Shown: positions 27,743 to 37,963 of the stretch, one piece after another
Numbering within the stretch: the stretch's first letter is position 1
Layout of the letters: each line of letters opens with the position of its first letter
Source of the DNA: Methylophilus rhizosphaerae
GTDB lineage: Bacteria; Pseudomonadota; Gammaproteobacteria; Burkholderiales; Methylophilaceae
Assembly: GCF_900100975.1 (NCBI RefSeq)
Contig: NZ_FNFX01000002.1
Coordinates: forward strand, 62,001 to 126,000
Direction: 5' to 3'
DNA length: 64,000 nucleotides
Translations under genes and position numbers: made by a program
Notes under the pieces: model-generated
Told to the model about the DNA's origin: nothing
The model's input: only the letters and a program-made list of their open reading frames with translations
The model's database searches: none

Positions 27743-30700
27743 TCAGGCATTATAAAGGATTTTGACATTTTCTTTTGACAACCAGCCCTGTAAATTCTGT
27801 AGCAAGTCGTCATGCAGCACCACTTGCCAGTCATCTCCCAGCATCAGGCTGGCCTGCGCTGACTGGTTATGATAATCAATCTTGATCGGGCAACGCTTCT
27901 GGTCTTCTCCCGCATAGCGATACGGCGTTAGTACATTCATCAGGCGCTGCACGTCCGATGTGCCATTACAGCTGAGGGTCAACATCTGCGCAAAGCGGCT
28001 ACGCACGGCAGCCAGGTCATACAATTTCCTGGCACTGACGCGGATGCCACCTGAAAATTCGTCATGACTGATACGACCTTCTACCACCAGCAGTTGGTCA
28101 TCTTTAATCCATTGTGCATGCTGGGTTAACAGTTCAGCGCCGATCACGACATCCACGCGGCCTAATGCATCATCCAGCGTGACAATCGCCATCTTGCCGC
28201 GCTGCGTCATGCGCACGCGCACCCCCATGACGATGCCAGCCAGCAACTTGGGTTGCTCCTGCGGCGCCAAATCACGGAGGTTACCTTTGATAAACGGGCC
28301 AAGCTGGGCCTTGTAACTTAAATAAGGGTGGCCACTCAGGTAAAAACCCAGGGCGGTTTTCTCTTCCTGCAATGCCTGTTCCGGGCTCCATGCATTCACC
28401 GCGGGCAATTGGTGTTCGGTATTGTCCACCCCGCCAAACAGGCAGTCTTGCCCGGCATGCGCAGCGGATTGCTCGGCCGCACTAATCGCGGTATCCAGGC
28501 CAGCCAGTAATGCAGCGCGGTTTTGCTCCAGTTTGTCAAATGCACCTGCCCGAATCAGCGATTCAATCACACGCCGGTTCACTTTGCGCAGGTCCAGCCG
28601 CTGGCAGAAATCAAACAAATCCCGGAATGGCCCCTGCGATGTACGCGACGCAATAATCAATTCGATCGCTGCCTGGCCTGTTCCCTTGATCGCACCCAGG
28701 CCATACAGCACGCGCTGGGCATCCAGTGGCTTGAACTGGAAAATACTGGCGTTAATATCCGGCGGCAGTACTTCCACATGATTGCCGCCGCAATCATCAA
28801 AAAAGGTATGCACGTTGTCGGTGTTGTTCATATCCGCCGACATGGTCGCCGCCAGGAATGCTGCCGGATAATGCGCTTTCAGGTAAGCCGTATGATAGGC
28901 CACCAGGGCATACGCAGCCGCATGTGACTTGTTGAAACCATAACCGGCAAACTTTTCCAGCAAGTCAAACAGCTCGTTAGACTGTTGCAAAGTCAGGCCA
29001 TTTTTGAGCGCACCTTCATTGAAGATTTCGCGCTGCTTGACCATCTCTTCGGGCTTTTTCTTACCCATGGCACGACGCAGCAAATCCGCACCGCCCAGGC
29101 TATAACCAGCCACGACCTGAGCAATCTGCATCACCTGCTCCTGGTATACGGCGATGCCATAGGTTTCCTTGAGGATGGATTCGGTTGACGCGTGCGGATA
29201 TTCCACACGCTGGGTACCATGCTTGCGGCGGCAGAAATCCGGGATCAGGTCCATGGGTCCTGGGCGATACAACGCAACCAGCGCGATAATGTCCTCAAAC
29301 AAGTCTGGCTTGGCCTGTTTCAGCATGTCTTTCATGCCGCGCGATTCCAGCTGGAACACCGCCGTGGTATTGGCGGTTTTCAGCAGGTGGTAACTGCGCT
29401 TGTCATCCAGCGGAATTGTTTCAAAACTTAACGGTGGCAACGCTTCCTGCGCACGCTGGGCATTGGCATTTTCCAGGGCCATATTGAGGATGGTCAGCGT
29501 ACGCAGGCCCAAAAAGTCGAATTTGACCAGGCCCACCGCTTCCACGTCATCCTTATCGTACTGGCTGACCAGGCTTTCGCCATTCGGCTGGCAGTACACA
29601 GGCGAAAAATCAGAAATCTTGCCAGGCGCAATCAATACGCCACCGGCGTGCATGCCGATGTTACGCACAAGGCCTTCCAGGCGGAGCGCCAGGGAAAGTA
29701 ATTCTGCGACCTCTTCTTCTTTTTCGCGTCGCTCCTGTAACTGTGGCTCTTTTTCCAGCGCGGACTCCAGCGTGATGCCAAGCTCCAGCGGAATCAGCTT
29801 GGCGATGCCATCGACAAAGTTGAACGGCAAATCCAGCACCCGGCCCACGTCGCGAATCACCGCCTTGGCGGCCATGGTACCGAAGGTGGCGATCTGCGAC
29901 ACCGACGCTAAGCCATACTTGCGCTTGACGTAATCGATGACGCGATCTCGTCCTTCCATACAGAAGTCAATATCGAAGTCGGGCATGGACACCCGCTCAG
30001 GGTTGAGAAAGCGCTCGAACAGCAAGTTGTATTTGAGCGGATCCAGGTCGGTAATGCCCAGGCTATAGGCCACCAGTGAGCCGGCGCCAGAACCCCGACC
30101 CGGCCCGACAGGTACGCCATTGCTCTTGGCCCAGTTGATAAAGTCGGCCACGATCAGGAAATAACCGGGGAAACCCATCTGGATAATGATGCCGCATTCG
30201 AACTGCAGGCGCTCTTCATACTCAGGACGCTTGGTTTCCCGCACCTGCTCATCCGGATATAAATAGGCCAGACGATGTTCAAGTCCGGCTTTGGACTGGT
30301 CGATCAGGTAGGCATCCAGGCTTTCACCATTCGGCGTAGGAAAATCCGGCAAATAGTTTTTACCCAGGGTCAAGGCAAGGTTGCAGCGTTTGGCGATTTC
30401 GACCGAGTTTTGTAGCGCAACCGGCATATCGGCAAACAAAGCCTGCATTTCTGTCTGTGTTTTCACATACTGTGAAGCTACAAACCGTTTGGGGCGGCGC
30501 GTATCTGCCAGCACATAGCCTTCGGCAATGCAGGTACGCGCTTCGTGCGCCATAAAATCGTCAGGAGTCTGGAACTGTATCGGATGCGTAGCAACCACTG
30601 GCAGCCCAAGCTGTTGCGCAATCGCTGCGGTTTGCTGTATCCATTGCTCCTGTGCCTTTGCTTCAGCACTGCCCGTTTCGTATACACGCTGGACTTCCAG

Positions 30701-31222
30701 GTAATAACGTCCCTGGAATATATGCGCCCAATGCCTGGCTGCCTGCAATGCCTGCGCCTGGTTACCGGATTGCAAGGCCAGCCCGATATCCCCTGCCATA
30801 AAGCCGGACAACATCAGCAAACCTGCATTCTTTTCCTGCAACCAGTCCGGCTTGACTTCCGCACGGTCACGATACTGGTTTTCCAGGTAGGCCTGCGACA
30901 ATAGTTCGCACAGGTTGCGATAGCCCTGCTGGTTTTGTACCAGCAATAACATACGGTACGGTTGGTCACGCTGCACAGTATTTTCTACCCAGACATCGCA
31001 ACCCAGGATGGGTTTTAATCCTTTACCACGTGCCGCCTTGTAAAACTTGACCGCGCCAAACAGGTTGGCAAGGTCGGTCAACGCAATGGCAGGCATCGCA
31101 TCCTGCCTGGCTGCTTTCACGTAGTCATCAATGCGCACCGTGCCATCCACAATAGAATATTCACTGTGGCAACGCAGGTGGACAAATGCAGGTTGAAGGG
31201 TCGGAGTCTGAGGCGCTTCCAT
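27743..31222 (-). CDS. dnaE: DNA polymerase III subunit alpha
   Basis: The replicative polymerase of the chromosome, 1159 residues, matching DnaE1 length. The N-terminal PHP domain begins FVHLRCHSEYSIVDG; the polymerase core has MPDFDIDFCMEGRDRVIDYV with catalytic aspartates, RGSGAGSLVAYSLGITDLDP and GYGFNKSHAAAYA. The C-terminal OB fold and tau-binding part follow. The gene is followed by accA after 33 bases. The interval 31223-31408 to the Tpx-like gene holds no gene that I can see. Confidence 0.98.
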   Translation of the reverse strand: MEAPQTPTLQPAFVHLRCHSEYSIVDGTVRIDDYVKAARQDAMPAIALTDLANLFGAVKFYKAARGKGLKPILGCDVWVENTVQRDQPYRMLLLVQNQQGYRNLCELLSQAYLENQYRDRAEVKPDWLQEKNAGLLMLSGFMAGDIGLALQSGNQAQALQAARHWAHIFQGRYYLEVQRVYETGSAEAKAQEQWIQQTAAIAQQLGLPVVATHPIQFQTPDDFMAHEARTCIAEGYVLADTRRPKRFVASQYVKTQTEMQALFADMPVALQNSVEIAKRCNLALTLGKNYLPDFPTPNGESLDAYLIDQSKAGLEHRLAYLYPDEQVRETKRPEYEERLQFECGIIIQMGFPGYFLIVADFINWAKSNGVPVGPGRGSGAGSLVAYSLGITDLDPLKYNLLFERFLNPERVSMPDFDIDFCMEGRDRVIDYVKRKYGLASVSQIATFGTMAAKAVIRDVGRVLDLPFNFVDGIAKLIPLELGITLESALEKEPQLQERREKEEEVAELLSLALRLEGLVRNIGMHAGGVLIAPGKISDFSPVYCQPNGESLVSQYDKDDVEAVGLVKFDFLGLRTLTILNMALENANAQRAQEALPPLSFETIPLDDKRSYHLLKTANTTAVFQLESRGMKDMLKQAKPDLFEDIIALVALYRPGPMDLIPDFCRRKHGTQRVEYPHASTESILKETYGIAVYQEQVMQIAQVVAGYSLGGADLLRRAMGKKKPEEMVKQREIFNEGALKNGLTLQQSNELFDLLEKFAGYGFNKSHAAAYALVAYHTAYLKAHYPAAFLAATMSADMNNTDNVHTFFDDCGGNHVEVLPPDINASIFQFKPLDAQRVLYGLGAIKGTGQAAIELIIASRTSQGPFRDLFDFCQRLDLRKVNRRVIESLIRAGAFDKLEQNRAALLAGLDTAISAAEQSAAHAGQDCLFGGVDNTEHQLPAVNAWSPEQALQEEKTALGFYLSGHPYLSYKAQLGPFIKGNLRDLAPQEQPKLLAGIVMGVRVRMTQRGKMAIVTLDDALGRVDVVIGAELLTQHAQWIKDDQLLVVEGRISHDEFSGGIRVSARKLYDLAAVRSRFAQMLTLSCNGTSDVQRLMNVLTPYRYAGEDQKRCPIKIDYHNQSAQASLMLGDDWQVVLHDDLLQNLQGWLSKENVKILYNA

Positions 31223-31408
31223 GCGGTTATTTTACCTGCACGCGACTTTTTTGTGCCGGTCAGCCATGGAAATAATCTGATTGACAGACGGCAAACGCCG
31301 GTTCAATAGAGTCTCCAGCGCGCATCTTAACATTTGCAAAATGTACTTAATCCCCTGACCGATATGCACTATGATGTTAGGCACTTTGTTGTTTAAGCCC
31401 ATGTAATT

Positions 31409-31915
31409 ATGCCTAACGCGATTTCGCTGCTGGATGAACCTATCCTTGTTGAAGACAATTTACCAGGCGTCGGTGATACCCTGCCCTTTTTTCAACTGGT
31501 GAATCATTTGCTTGAGGATGTCACGCTGGAGTCTTTTCAGGGCAAGCGCAAGATTCTGCACTTTTTTCCCGGCATAGATACGCCAGTCAGCGCCAATAGC
31601 GTGCGCACATTGGATATACTGGGGCAAACACTCAGCAATACCGTTATCCTGAATATTTCCGCAGACCTCCCCTTTACCATGACCCGTTTCTGCGCCATGG
31701 AAAACCTGGTGCACGGAATTAACCTCTCCGGCATGCGTGGACGTGATATGTTCAAGCATTATGGCGTACTGATCATGTCGAGCAAACTGGCCGGCTTGCC
31801 GGCACGAGCACTTATGGTTGCGGATGAACATGACCACGTACTGCACGTCGAACTGGTGGCAGACCTCACCAGAGAGCCGGATTATGAAGCGGCACTGAAA
31901 GCCTTGTCGCGCTGA
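31409..31915 (+). CDS. Tpx-like peroxiredoxin paralogue lacking the peroxidatic cysteine
   Basis: A 168-residue protein that is clearly a Tpx-type peroxiredoxin by length and motifs (FPGIDTPV, ISADLPFTMTRFC, LAGLPARALMV), lying 91 bases before a normal tpx gene. In Tpx the peroxidatic cysteine sits in PTC; here the sequence reads P-V-S, with Ser61 (codon AGC) in its place. The resolving-type cysteine, C95 in TRFC, is kept. The frame is intact and the rest is conserved, so it is probably expressed, but not as a classical thiol peroxidase. It may bind a partner, act as a regulator, or be decaying. Confidence 0.85.
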   Translation: MPNAISLLDEPILVEDNLPGVGDTLPFFQLVNHLLEDVTLESFQGKRKILHFFPGIDTPVSANSVRTLDILGQTLSNTVILNISADLPFTMTRFCAMENLVHGINLSGMRGRDMFKHYGVLIMSSKLAGLPARALMVADEHDHVLHVELVADLTREPDYEAALKALSR

Positions 31916-32006
31916 TATCCTTATTACTTATAAGGTTGATTGGTATCCTGTGACACGCTAAAGTAGCTACTTGAATTCATTTGAACCCGTTATATTGGAG
32001 AACTCT

Positions 32007-32507
32007 ATGGCAAGCGTAACGCTTAAAGGTAACCCCGTCGCTGTTGGCGGAAAATTTCTGGCTGCAGGTGACACTGCGCCTGCGTTCCAACTGGCAGATG
32101 CCAAGCGCAACCTGGTGGGCCTGGATGCCTATGCCGGCAAGCGCAAAGTGCTGAATATTTTCCCGAGTATCGACACACCGACATGCGCCACCTCCGTACG
32201 TACCTTCAATAAGGAAGCCGGCAATATCAGCAACACGGTAGTGCTGTGTATTTCTGCCGACCTGCCATTTGCGCAAAGCCGTTTCTGCGGCGCTGAAGGT
32301 CTGGAAAACGTGGTGACCTTATCCACTTTCCGTGATACTGCCAAATTTGCCAACGACTACGGCGTATTCATTACTGACAGCAGCCTGGCAGGATTAACCG
32401 CCCGCGCCGTGGTAGTTCTGGATGAAAACAACAAAGTGCTGCACAGCGAGCTGGTCAGCGAAATTGCAAATGAACCAAATTACGCAGCAGCCCTGGCTGT
32501 GCTGTAA
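32007..32507 (+). CDS. tpx: Thiol peroxidase (atypical 2-Cys peroxiredoxin)
   Basis: Tpx reduces hydrogen peroxide and alkyl hydroperoxides with thioredoxin. The start ATG was placed after TTGGAG (6 bases spacing), giving 166 residues [10 protein letters not shown]..., the normal Tpx start; the longer frame adds 12 residues without a ribosome site. Peroxidatic C60 is in [11 protein letters not shown] and resolving C94 in SRFCGAEGL, at the usual spacing, with an extra C81. The upstream paralogue has lost the first of these. Confidence 0.95.
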   Translation: MASVTLKGNPVAVGGKFLAAGDTAPAFQLADAKRNLVGLDAYAGKRKVLNIFPSIDTPTCATSVRTFNKEAGNISNTVVLCISADLPFAQSRFCGAEGLENVVTLSTFRDTAKFANDYGVFITDSSLAGLTARAVVVLDENNKVLHSELVSEIANEPNYAAALAVL

Positions 32508-32674
32508 CTTCCCCTCGTAGTACAAAGGCTGTCAATCAAGCTAGATTGGCAGCCGCTTCCGCACTCCCTCCCTGCATTAAAACTGTTGTATTTGTCACAC
32601 TTACTTCACAATATTCGCATCATGGCCTGCTGCTAATACAGAACTGCTGATAAATCCATTGTTAAAATCCGGGT

Positions 32675-33475
32675 ATGAAGAATTCATTATTCAATACCCG
32701 TTTACAGCCTGCTGCATTATTAAAAATGCTGTTACTGGTCATCATCCTCGGCCTGAGCTGGTTGTGGTCACCCAGCCGTGCCATATGGGACAGAGTGGAT
32801 ATAGGCGTATTTTCCCTGCTCAACCATCCCATGGCCGGTCATCTGTTTTTAGCCAAGGGATGGGCTGTATTAAACATGCGGCCAATCGACCTGGTTTCTG
32901 GCCTGCTCTTATTTTCATTGCTATTACGTACCAACTGGACAGTCAAAGCTGAAGAGGTAAAAACTACACTGATCGGCTTTGTATGCCTGCTGTTATGGAT
33001 GCTGCTTTTGCGTATTGCGCTTGTCCATATTCTATCCACCGACTTTTCCTGGTCACGTGCCAGTCCTAGCCTAACCCTGCCGGATGCTGTCAGGCTGAGC
33101 GAATTATTTCCTGACTGGCGGCAAAAATATTTCATGAAAGATGCTTCACCGGTTAGTTTTCCCGGTGACCATACATCGGTGTTACTGATCTGGGCCATGT
33201 TTGTCACGCGCTTTACCTCTGGCTATAAACCCTGCCTGGCCTGGGGGCTGGCGATTTTACTGTCGCTCCCGCGCCTGACGGCGGGTGCCCACTGGTTTAC
33301 GGATGACCTCGTTGGTGGCCTGGGAATCGCCATGGTCGCTTATGCCAGCGCCATGTATACGCCGTTATTATCTATTTATACGCATATTGCAGAAGAGAGG
33401 TTGACGCCTTTGCTGAGGCTCTTTAAGCACCTGCCATTCTTGAAGAACATGAGTTTCTTTCAGTACCTGAAATAA
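32675..33475 (+). CDS. PAP2-superfamily membrane phosphatase
   Basis: A 266-residue integral membrane protein with about six hydrophobic segments. The PAP2 signature is visible in two parts: SFPGDHTSVLL around residue 167 and LPRLTAGAHWFTDDLVGG around residue 200, with the histidines that carry the phosphoenzyme and act as acid/base. Members remove phosphate from lipids, for example undecaprenyl diphosphate, phosphatidate or lipid A. The substrate is not evident. It stands alone, before a terminator shared with fabF. Confidence 0.85.
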   Translation: MKNSLFNTRLQPAALLKMLLLVIILGLSWLWSPSRAIWDRVDIGVFSLLNHPMAGHLFLAKGWAVLNMRPIDLVSGLLLFSLLLRTNWTVKAEEVKTTLIGFVCLLLWMLLLRIALVHILSTDFSWSRASPSLTLPDAVRLSELFPDWRQKYFMKDASPVSFPGDHTSVLLIWAMFVTRFTSGYKPCLAWGLAILLSLPRLTAGAHWFTDDLVGGLGIAMVAYASAMYTPLLSIYTHIAEERLTPLLRLFKHLPFLKNMSFFQYLK

Positions 33476-33496
33476 TCCTGCATCAATCATGAAAAC

Positions 33497-33524
33497 AAAA
33501 AAGCCAGCTAAGCTGGCTTTTTTG
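33497..33524. terminator. Bidirectional terminator between PAP2 gene and fabF
   Basis: AAAAAAGCCAGCT and AGCTGGCTTTTTT are inverted repeats with A and T runs on both sides, placed between two convergent genes. Confidence 0.93.
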
Positions 33525-33547
33525 TTGCATCATTAAAAACGGGAAGC

Positions 33548-34780
33548 TTACACGCGTTTGAACAGCAAACTACCGTTGGTACCACCAAACCCGAAGTTGT
33601 TTTTCAAGGCATACTCAATATTCAAATCACGTGCGGTATTGGCACAGTAATCCAGGTCACAGTCAGGATCCTGATTGAAGATGTTAATCGTCGGTGGGGA
33701 AACCTGATGATAAATAGACAATACCGTAAACACCGATTCCAGGCCACCCGCGCCACCCAGCAAGTGGCCGGTCATGGACTTGGTAGAGTTCACGACCAAC
33801 TTATAGGCATGATCACCAAATGTCGCTTTAATGGCGTTGGTTTCGTTAGTATCACCTAATGGCGTTGAAGTACCATGCGCATTCATGAATTGCACCTGGT
33901 CAGGGTTTACACCTGCATTTTTCAAGGCATTGACCATGGAACGGCGCGGACCATCCATATTCGGTGCAGTCATGTGGTAAGCATCGGCACTTAAACCGTA
34001 ACCGGAGACTTCCGCATAAATACGTGCACCACGTGCTTTGGCATGCTCATATTCCTCCAGCACCAGTACGCCCGCACCTTCGCCGATCACAAAGCCATCG
34101 CGGTCCTTGTCCCAGGGGCGGCTGGCCGTCGCAGGATCGTCATTACGGCTGGACAAGGCGCGCGCAGAAGAAAAACCGCCGACGCTTAATTCGGTAATGG
34201 CGGCTTCTGCGCCACCGGCAATCATGACATCAGCATCGCCGTATTCAATCATGCGCGCGGCTTCGCCTATGCTGTGCGTACCAGTGGTACAGGCAGTCAC
34301 CACGGCAATATTCGGCCCTTTCAGGCCCAGCATGATGGACAGGTTGCCAGAAATCATGTTGATGATGGTGCCAGGAATAAAAAACGGTGAAATCTTGCGA
34401 GGGCCACCTTCATCGTAGCTATCGTTGGTTGCCTCGATTGTCCCCAGGCCACCGATACCGGAGCCGATGGTCACACCAATGCGTTCGGCATTGGCCTCGG
34501 TCACCTCCAGGCCGGAATCACGGAAAGCCTCAATCCCGGCTGCCAGGCCATACTGGATAAACGTATCCATGCGGCGCGCATCTTTTGCCGGAATAAAGTC
34601 TTCAGCATTGAAGCCTTTGACTTCACCGGCAATTTGCGAAGCAAACGGGGCGGGATCAAATTTGGTAATACGGGTAATGCCTGATTGACCAGCGATCAGA
34701 TTGTTCCAGGCGTTCTGGCTACCAATCCCTACTGGAGACACCACGCCCAAGCCAGTTACTACTACTCTGCGTTTCGTCAT
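33548..34780 (-). CDS. fabF: 3-oxoacyl-ACP synthase II
   Basis: FabF elongates acyl-ACP with malonyl-ACP in type II fatty-acid synthesis. The 410-residue thiolase-fold protein has the active-site cysteine in [14 protein letters not shown] and the two histidines in [11 protein letters not shown] and [15 protein letters not shown]. It closes the fab cluster; a hairpin lies between it and acpP. Confidence 0.98.
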   Translation of the reverse strand: MTKRRVVVTGLGVVSPVGIGSQNAWNNLIAGQSGITRITKFDPAPFASQIAGEVKGFNAEDFIPAKDARRMDTFIQYGLAAGIEAFRDSGLEVTEANAERIGVTIGSGIGGLGTIEATNDSYDEGGPRKISPFFIPGTIINMISGNLSIMLGLKGPNIAVVTACTTGTHSIGEAARMIEYGDADVMIAGGAEAAITELSVGGFSSARALSSRNDDPATASRPWDKDRDGFVIGEGAGVLVLEEYEHAKARGARIYAEVSGYGLSADAYHMTAPNMDGPRRSMVNALKNAGVNPDQVQFMNAHGTSTPLGDTNETNAIKATFGDHAYKLVVNSTKSMTGHLLGGAGGLESVFTVLSIYHQVSPPTINIFNQDPDCDLDYCANTARDLNIEYALKNNFGFGGTNGSLLFKRV

Positions 34781-34787
34781 AATAGAA

Positions 34788-34813
34788 AATCAGCCCTCTT
34801 TCGAGGGCTGATT
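34788..34813 (-). terminator. Hairpin between acpP and fabF
   Basis: AATCAGCCCTC and GAGGGCTGATT surround a TTTC loop. It sits between acpP and fabF; the short T stretch after it suggests partial termination, letting acpP be made in excess over fabF. Confidence 0.7.
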
Positions 34814-34834
34814 AAAAAGAATTGAGTCAATGAA

Positions 34835-35071
34835 TTACTTGAGATTAGCGTTGACGTAGTCAATCGCTTGCTGAACGGTTGTGATTTTTTCAGCTTCTTC
34901 GTCAGGAATTTCGCAATCGAATTCTTCTTCCAAAGCCATTACCAACTCTACAGTGTCCAGAGAATCTGCACCCAGATCATCCACGAAGGATGATGTGTTT
35001 TTAACGTCAGCTTCGTTTGCACCCAGTTGTTCACAAACGATTTTCTTTACGCGTTGTTCGATGTCGGACAT
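34835..35071 (-). CDS. acpP: Acyl carrier protein
   Basis: A 78-residue acidic carrier protein. Ser37 in [21 protein letters not shown] is the site for the 4'-phosphopantetheine arm that holds growing acyl chains. Length and charge pattern are those of the housekeeping AcpP. It lies between fabG and fabF, as in E. coli. Confidence 0.98.
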   Translation of the reverse strand: MSDIEQRVKKIVCEQLGANEADVKNTSSFVDDLGADSLDTVELVMALEEEFDCEIPDEEAEKITTVQQAIDYVNANLK

Positions 35072-35191
35072 CTAAAATACCCCTTATTGATAAAGTGTCA
35101 TGTTCAGTAAACCGGTATTCTAACAAATGTTGTTCAGAATACAAAAAACAATTGCTCAAAATGATATGACAAATAATATTGTCCTATCAGT

Positions 35192-35932
35192 TTAGGCGCA
35201 GTACATCCCGCCATTGACGTGAATCGTCTCGCCGGTAATATACGCCGCCGCTGGCGATGCCAGAAAAGCCACTGTCGCCGCAATTTCGTAAACCTGCCCC
35301 AAACGGCCGACCGCAATGCGCTCCAGCATTTTGGTTTTAATGTCTTCCGGCAATTCAGCCGTCATATCGGTTTCAATAAAACCTGGCGCCACACAGTTCA
35401 CGGTGATGCCGCGGCTGCCAACTTCCTGCGCCATGGATTTGGTAAAACCGGTCATACCCGCTTTGGCAGCGGCATAATTGGTCTGCCCGGCATTCCCCAT
35501 ATGGCCAACCACGCTGGAAATATTGATAATCCGGCCTGTACGCGCTTTCATCATCGGGCGCAGTACCGCCTGGCTCATGCGGAATACGGATTTCAGGTTG
35601 GTATTCAATACGGCATCCCAGTCCTCGTCCTTCATGCGCATCAACAAGGTATCTTTCGTAATACCGGCATTATTAACCAGAATGCTCACCTCGCCATATT
35701 GTTCGGCAATTTGCTTCAGGACGGCTTCGATCTGTTCAGGTTGTGTCACATCCAGTGCCATGCCAGTGCCATTCACGCCGGCGGCCTTCAGCGCGGTGGT
35801 AATCGCATCTGCACCACTGGCTGAAGTCGCGGTACCAATCACGGTTGCACCCTGTTTACCTAACTCCTGCGCGATGGCTGCACCGATACCACGGCTGGCA
35901 CCGGTCACTAGCGCTACTTGTTGATTCAACAT
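35192..35932 (-). CDS. fabG: 3-oxoacyl-ACP reductase
   Basis: FabG reduces beta-ketoacyl-ACP with NADPH. A 246-residue SDR protein with the cofactor motif TGASRGIGAAIA, LVNNAGI, and the catalytic Ser-Tyr-Lys in INISSVVGHMGNAGQTNYAAAKAG. It sits between fabD (28-base gap) and acpP (120-base gap). Confidence 0.97.
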   Translation of the reverse strand: MLNQQVALVTGASRGIGAAIAQELGKQGATVIGTATSASGADAITTALKAAGVNGTGMALDVTQPEQIEAVLKQIAEQYGEVSILVNNAGITKDTLLMRMKDEDWDAVLNTNLKSVFRMSQAVLRPMMKARTGRIINISSVVGHMGNAGQTNYAAAKAGMTGFTKSMAQEVGSRGITVNCVAPGFIETDMTAELPEDIKTKMLERIAVGRLGQVYEIAATVAFLASPAAAYITGETIHVNGGMYCA

Positions 35933-35960
35933 ATTTCTTCTCCTTCACACTTCACTTTTA

Positions 35961-36884
35961 TTATTGGTTCACAAAAGTTTGTATGGATTCTTCACTTATG
36001 AGTGCCACGCAAGCCATGTCAGCCACGATACGCTTGGCCAGGCCTGCCAATACTTTACCAGGACCACACTCTGCACTGTTCAGTATCTGCTGTGAAGCTA
36101 GTTGCTGTACGGTTTCCACCCAGCGCACCGGGCTATAAAGCTGGCGTACCAGAGCATCCTTGATGTGTGCTGCATCGCTATAAGCGGCAACATCTGCATT
36201 ATGCAACACAGGCACCACTGGCGCTTGCACTGTCACGTTTTGCAGGTAATCGCGTAATTTTTCTGCGGCAGGTTTCATCAAGTCACAATGTGATGGCACG
36301 CTGACAGGCAAGGGTAATGCGCGTTTCGCACCTCTGGCTTTGGCCAGCTCCATGCCACGCTCAATCGCTGCTTTTTCGCCGGCAATCACCACCTGGCCTG
36401 GCGAATTAAAGTTTACGGCCTGTATCACCTGGCCTTGCGCCGCTTCATGACAGACGGCACGCACGGTATCGTCATCCAAGCCTAAAATGGCCGCCATGGC
36501 CCCCTGCCCTTCGGGCACGGCCTGCTGCATGACTTCTGCCCGGAACTTCACCAAAGGCAGCGCATCGGCAAAGCTGATCGCACCCGCCGCAACCAGTGCC
36601 GTGTATTCTCCCAGGCTATGGCCCGCCATTGCGGCAGGTAATTGCCCATCCATGGCCTGATATACACGCCAGGTCGCAATGCCTGCCGTCAGCATAATCG
36701 GTTGCGTATGCTGGGTCAGGTTGATTTCATCATTGGCTTCTGTCGCCATTTTCCAGAAATCCACACTTAATACGGTAGAAGCCTCTTCAAAGGTTTGTTT
36801 CACAACGGCCTGGGACTCAAGCCCCTGCATCATGCCCACAGACTGTGAGCCCTGGCCTGGAAAGAAAAAAGCAAATTTAGACAT
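35961..36884 (-). CDS. fabD: Malonyl-CoA:ACP transacylase
   Basis: FabD transfers malonyl groups from CoA to ACP. The 307-residue protein has the N-terminal FFPGQGSQSVGM and the nucleophile motif GHSLGEYTAL, with the catalytic serine near residue 92, and the histidine in VPSHCDLM. Seventy-nine bases separate it from fabH upstream. Confidence 0.97.
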   Translation of the reverse strand: MSKFAFFFPGQGSQSVGMMQGLESQAVVKQTFEEASTVLSVDFWKMATEANDEINLTQHTQPIMLTAGIATWRVYQAMDGQLPAAMAGHSLGEYTALVAAGAISFADALPLVKFRAEVMQQAVPEGQGAMAAILGLDDDTVRAVCHEAAQGQVIQAVNFNSPGQVVIAGEKAAIERGMELAKARGAKRALPLPVSVPSHCDLMKPAAEKLRDYLQNVTVQAPVVPVLHNADVAAYSDAAHIKDALVRQLYSPVRWVETVQQLASQQILNSAECGPGKVLAGLAKRIVADMACVALISEESIQTFVNQ

Positions 36885-36963
36885 AGATAATTAAATAGTA
36901 ATGAAATCAATGTTAGACAGAGGGTGGAAGTGATGCGCCGAACATATGGGGGCTGCCTGCCGC

Positions 36964-37905
36964 CTAAAACTTGACCAGCGCAGAGCCCCAGGTAAATCCG
37001 CCACCAAAGGCTTCCATCAACAGGGTTTGGCCGCGTTGAATACGGCCATCACGCACCGCAGTATCCAGCGCCAGAGGAATGGAAGCTGCCGAAGTGTTGC
37101 CATGTTTATCCACGGTTACCACTACTTTATCCATGGACATTTCCAGTTTTCTGGCGGTGGCCTGCAGAATGCGGATATTTGCCTGATGCGGAACCAGCCA
37201 GTCAATATCTGATTTTTGCATGCCATTGGCGGCCAGTGTTTCATCCACAATCTGGTCCAGCGTGTTGACAGCAATCTTGAACACAGCATTCCCTTCCATG
37301 ATCACTTTGCTGGAGCCATCAGGGCTGCGTGGTACATGCAGATGGGTTTCGTATTTGCCATCGGCATGAATATGGGTAGACAGGATGCCAGGCTGGTCGC
37401 TGGCCTGCAGGATGACCGCGCCGGCACCATCTCCCCACAGGATACAGTTGCTGCGGTCAGTATAATCACAGAGGCGGGTGAACGTCTCGGCACCAATCAC
37501 CAGCGCGTTCTTGTATTGCCCCGACTGTATGAAATGGTTGGCCGTGGCCAATGCATAAATAAAACCGCTACATACCGCCTGCACATCAAAAGCCGGGCAG
37601 CCGGAAATACCGAGTTTACGCTGCACCATGGTCGCCACACTTGGGAAAACTTTATCCGGAGTAGTGGTAGCGACAATAATCAGGTCAATGTCCTGTGGCT
37701 GGATAGCGGCGGCCTCAATCGCATTGAGCGCAGCCTGGGTAGCCAGGTCACTGGTCAGTTCATCCGTGACACGATGGCGCTGTTTTATCCCGGTGCGTGT
37801 GAATATCCACTCATCGGTGGTATCGACCATTTTTTCCAGATCGGCATTGGTCAATATATGGGGTGGCAGGTAGCTGCCCGTCCCTGCAATACGTGCGTAA
37901 ATCAT
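36964..37905 (-). CDS. fabH: 3-oxoacyl-ACP synthase III
   Basis: FabH starts fatty-acid synthesis by condensing acetyl-CoA with malonyl-ACP. The 313-residue protein has the active-site C112 in [10 protein letters not shown], the histidine in [11 protein letters not shown] and the asparagine in [11 protein letters not shown], and the N-terminal [11 protein letters not shown]. It follows plsX by 58 bases in the conserved order plsX-fabH-fabD-fabG-acpP-fabF. Confidence 0.98.
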   Translation of the reverse strand: MIYARIAGTGSYLPPHILTNADLEKMVDTTDEWIFTRTGIKQRHRVTDELTSDLATQAALNAIEAAAIQPQDIDLIIVATTTPDKVFPSVATMVQRKLGISGCPAFDVQAVCSGFIYALATANHFIQSGQYKNALVIGAETFTRLCDYTDRSNCILWGDGAGAVILQASDQPGILSTHIHADGKYETHLHVPRSPDGSSKVIMEGNAVFKIAVNTLDQIVDETLAANGMQKSDIDWLVPHQANIRILQATARKLEMSMDKVVVTVDKHGNTSAASIPLALDTAVRDGRIQRGQTLLMEAFGGGFTWGSALVKF

Positions 37906-37963
37906 GGTTGCGATTATGCCTTAAATGGGTAAAAACGCCTAAAACTAATGTGTCAGCGTGGTG

